Source: Bifidobacterium breve (GTDB lineage: Bacteria; Actinomycetota; Actinomycetes; S36-B12). From it: 5,697 nucleotides of DNA. Below the pieces are notes generated by a model, which saw only the letters and a program-made list of their open reading frames with translations, had not been told where the DNA came from and ran no database searches. Below, piece by piece: positions 5,009 to 5,697 of this stretch. Numbering within the stretch: position 1 is the stretch's first letter; the number at the start of each line of letters is the position of its first letter. A program made the translations under genes and the position numbers. The stretch is from positions 1 to 5,697 of the forward strand of contig CAMDKJ010000121.1 of NCBI GenBank assembly GCA_945900705.1, written 5' to 3'.

Positions 5009-5697
5009 TTACAGCAGGTGCGAAAATTGATCGTGGTCGCTAAGAACGAACTGTCGAACCTCCCGGGCAAAGTCTGAGTCGAGCACTAAATCGGTGACTT
5101 CTATGGTGTCAAGGGGAGCGAGGACAGCCTGCATGCGGAGGTGATCGTGGCCAGCGCGGCCGTAGACCACGAGCCCAGCGTAGAAAAAGTCGTACGTCCG
5201 AAGGAGGTAAACGATCTCGTCGAGTTGGGGTGTGGTCAGGCTCGACAGGTCTACATCGCAGTACACAATGTCGCTCTTGGCGCGCACCGCATCTCGCATG
5301 GTGTCGATGAGCTTCGCTCGCGCATCGTCATCCCAACCTCCGAGCGTGATATTGCACGTACCGTTTGAGCCGAGGTCATCGCCAAGTTGGACCTCAAGGG
5401 CAGGCAAGGCGCCAAATTCCGCGCGCACGAAGTTGACGTCGGCAGCCGCGATTTCCACCCCCAGATTTTGGAAGGCGGCGGTAAGTTGTGCCCGATACCT
5501 GCTCGGGAGTGACACTGCATGCTCATGCGGGGTCAACGGCAAGTACGAAAGCAGGGTGGTGCCGCGCTTCGTGGCCCCGTAGACGCCGATAGGCACACCG
5601 CCCACCAGCAGCCCGGTTATGCGAATACCAGCAGCATGTTCTGCCCGTTGTGAGTAGGGGTGGATCAAGACCGCGCGGGCCACGATAGCCGGGATAC
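5009..5697 (-). CDS. C-terminal part of a large GNAT-like protein, truncated by the window edge
   Basis: The frame is open from the right edge to the TAA at 5009-5011, so 228 or more residues of the C-terminal part are visible and the true start lies outside. A GTG at 5683 is in frame, but I do not treat it as the start because sequence before it (IPAI) reads on into a conserved-looking motif. After it come HPYSQRAEHAAGIRITGLLVGG, which resembles the acetyl-CoA-binding helix region of a GNAT fold ('HPYSQRAA...LGFRETGLLLG'), then LLSYLPL, a roughly 55-residue linking region, and a second alpha/beta segment ending RTYDFFYAGLVVYGRAGHDHLRMQ. The latter looks like the closing part of another GNAT-like domain. 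This two-part pattern occurs in actinobacterial multi-domain GNAT proteins, some fused to an ATP-binding regulatory domain; that is from memory and uncertain. A substrate cannot be named. Confidence 0.7.
   Translation of the reverse strand, partial: IPAIVARAVLIHPYSQRAEHAAGIRITGLLVGGVPIGVYGATKRGTTLLSYLPLTPHEHAVSLPSRYRAQLTAAFQNLGVEIAAADVNFVRAEFGALPALEVQLGDDLGSNGTCNITLGGWDDDARAKLIDTMRDAVRAKSDIVYCDVDLSSLTTPQLDEIVYLLRTYDFFYAGLVVYGRAGHDHLRMQAVLAPLDTIEVTDLVLDSDFAREVRQFVLSDHDQFSHLL

Noticed and set aside
4897..5070. In-frame N-terminal extension of the DUF6159-like protein
   Set aside because: It would overlap the end of the GNAT-like gene by about 60 bases and adds polar residues without membrane or family character. 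The ATG at 4896 gives the expected N-terminus.

Overview
The window looks like chromosomal DNA from a high-GC Gram-positive (actinobacterial) genome. The supporting signs are GC-rich third codon positions, GTG starts, a secreted S33 tripeptidyl-aminopeptidase-like hydrolase of a type common in actinobacteria, and two genes that seem to start directly downstream of a TAnnnT -10 box with no Shine-Dalgarno (leaderless style). No rRNA, tRNA, insertion sequence, CRISPR array or origin is visible. The genus cannot be named from this sequence alone.

Layout, left to right. (1) Positions 1-286, minus strand: the N-terminal 95 residues of a small protein resembling the antibiotic-biosynthesis-monooxygenase / dimeric alpha-beta-barrel fold, running off the left edge. 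(2) Positions 551-1179, plus strand: a complete type II toxin-antitoxin operon with a Phd/YefM-fold antitoxin and a PIN-domain (VapC-type) ribonuclease toxin sharing a 4-base GTGA overlap. It is preceded by a 10-bp direct repeat and followed by a plausible terminator. (3) Positions 1424-2986, minus strand: an exported alpha/beta-hydrolase of the S33/TAP family carrying an in-frame hexanucleotide repeat that encodes an Asp-Leu-Asp-Leu tract. (4) Positions 3155-3532 and 3590-3967, minus strand: two adjacent paralogous 125-residue membrane proteins, 62% identical without gaps and both ending in the same Cys-containing heptapeptide. (5) Positions 4042-4896, minus strand: a six-helix membrane protein resembling the DUF6159 family. 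(6) Positions 5009-5697, minus strand: the C-terminal part of a larger GNAT-like protein entering from the right edge.

From 5697 down to 1424 every gene is on the minus strand. The three membrane-protein genes are close together (57- and 74-base gaps) and may share transcripts, although each has its own start signal. The hydrolase lies 168 bases further on, beyond a small hairpin, and probably has its own promoter. The toxin-antitoxin operon points the other way, converges with the hydrolase gene and is divergent from the left-edge gene, so it looks like an independent insertion-style module.

Most of the content belongs to known families. The least explained element is the duplicated small membrane protein with its invariant CSLDGC tail. 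The acidic repeat in the hydrolase is the second point of interest. I did not see convincing evidence of a wholly new multi-gene system.
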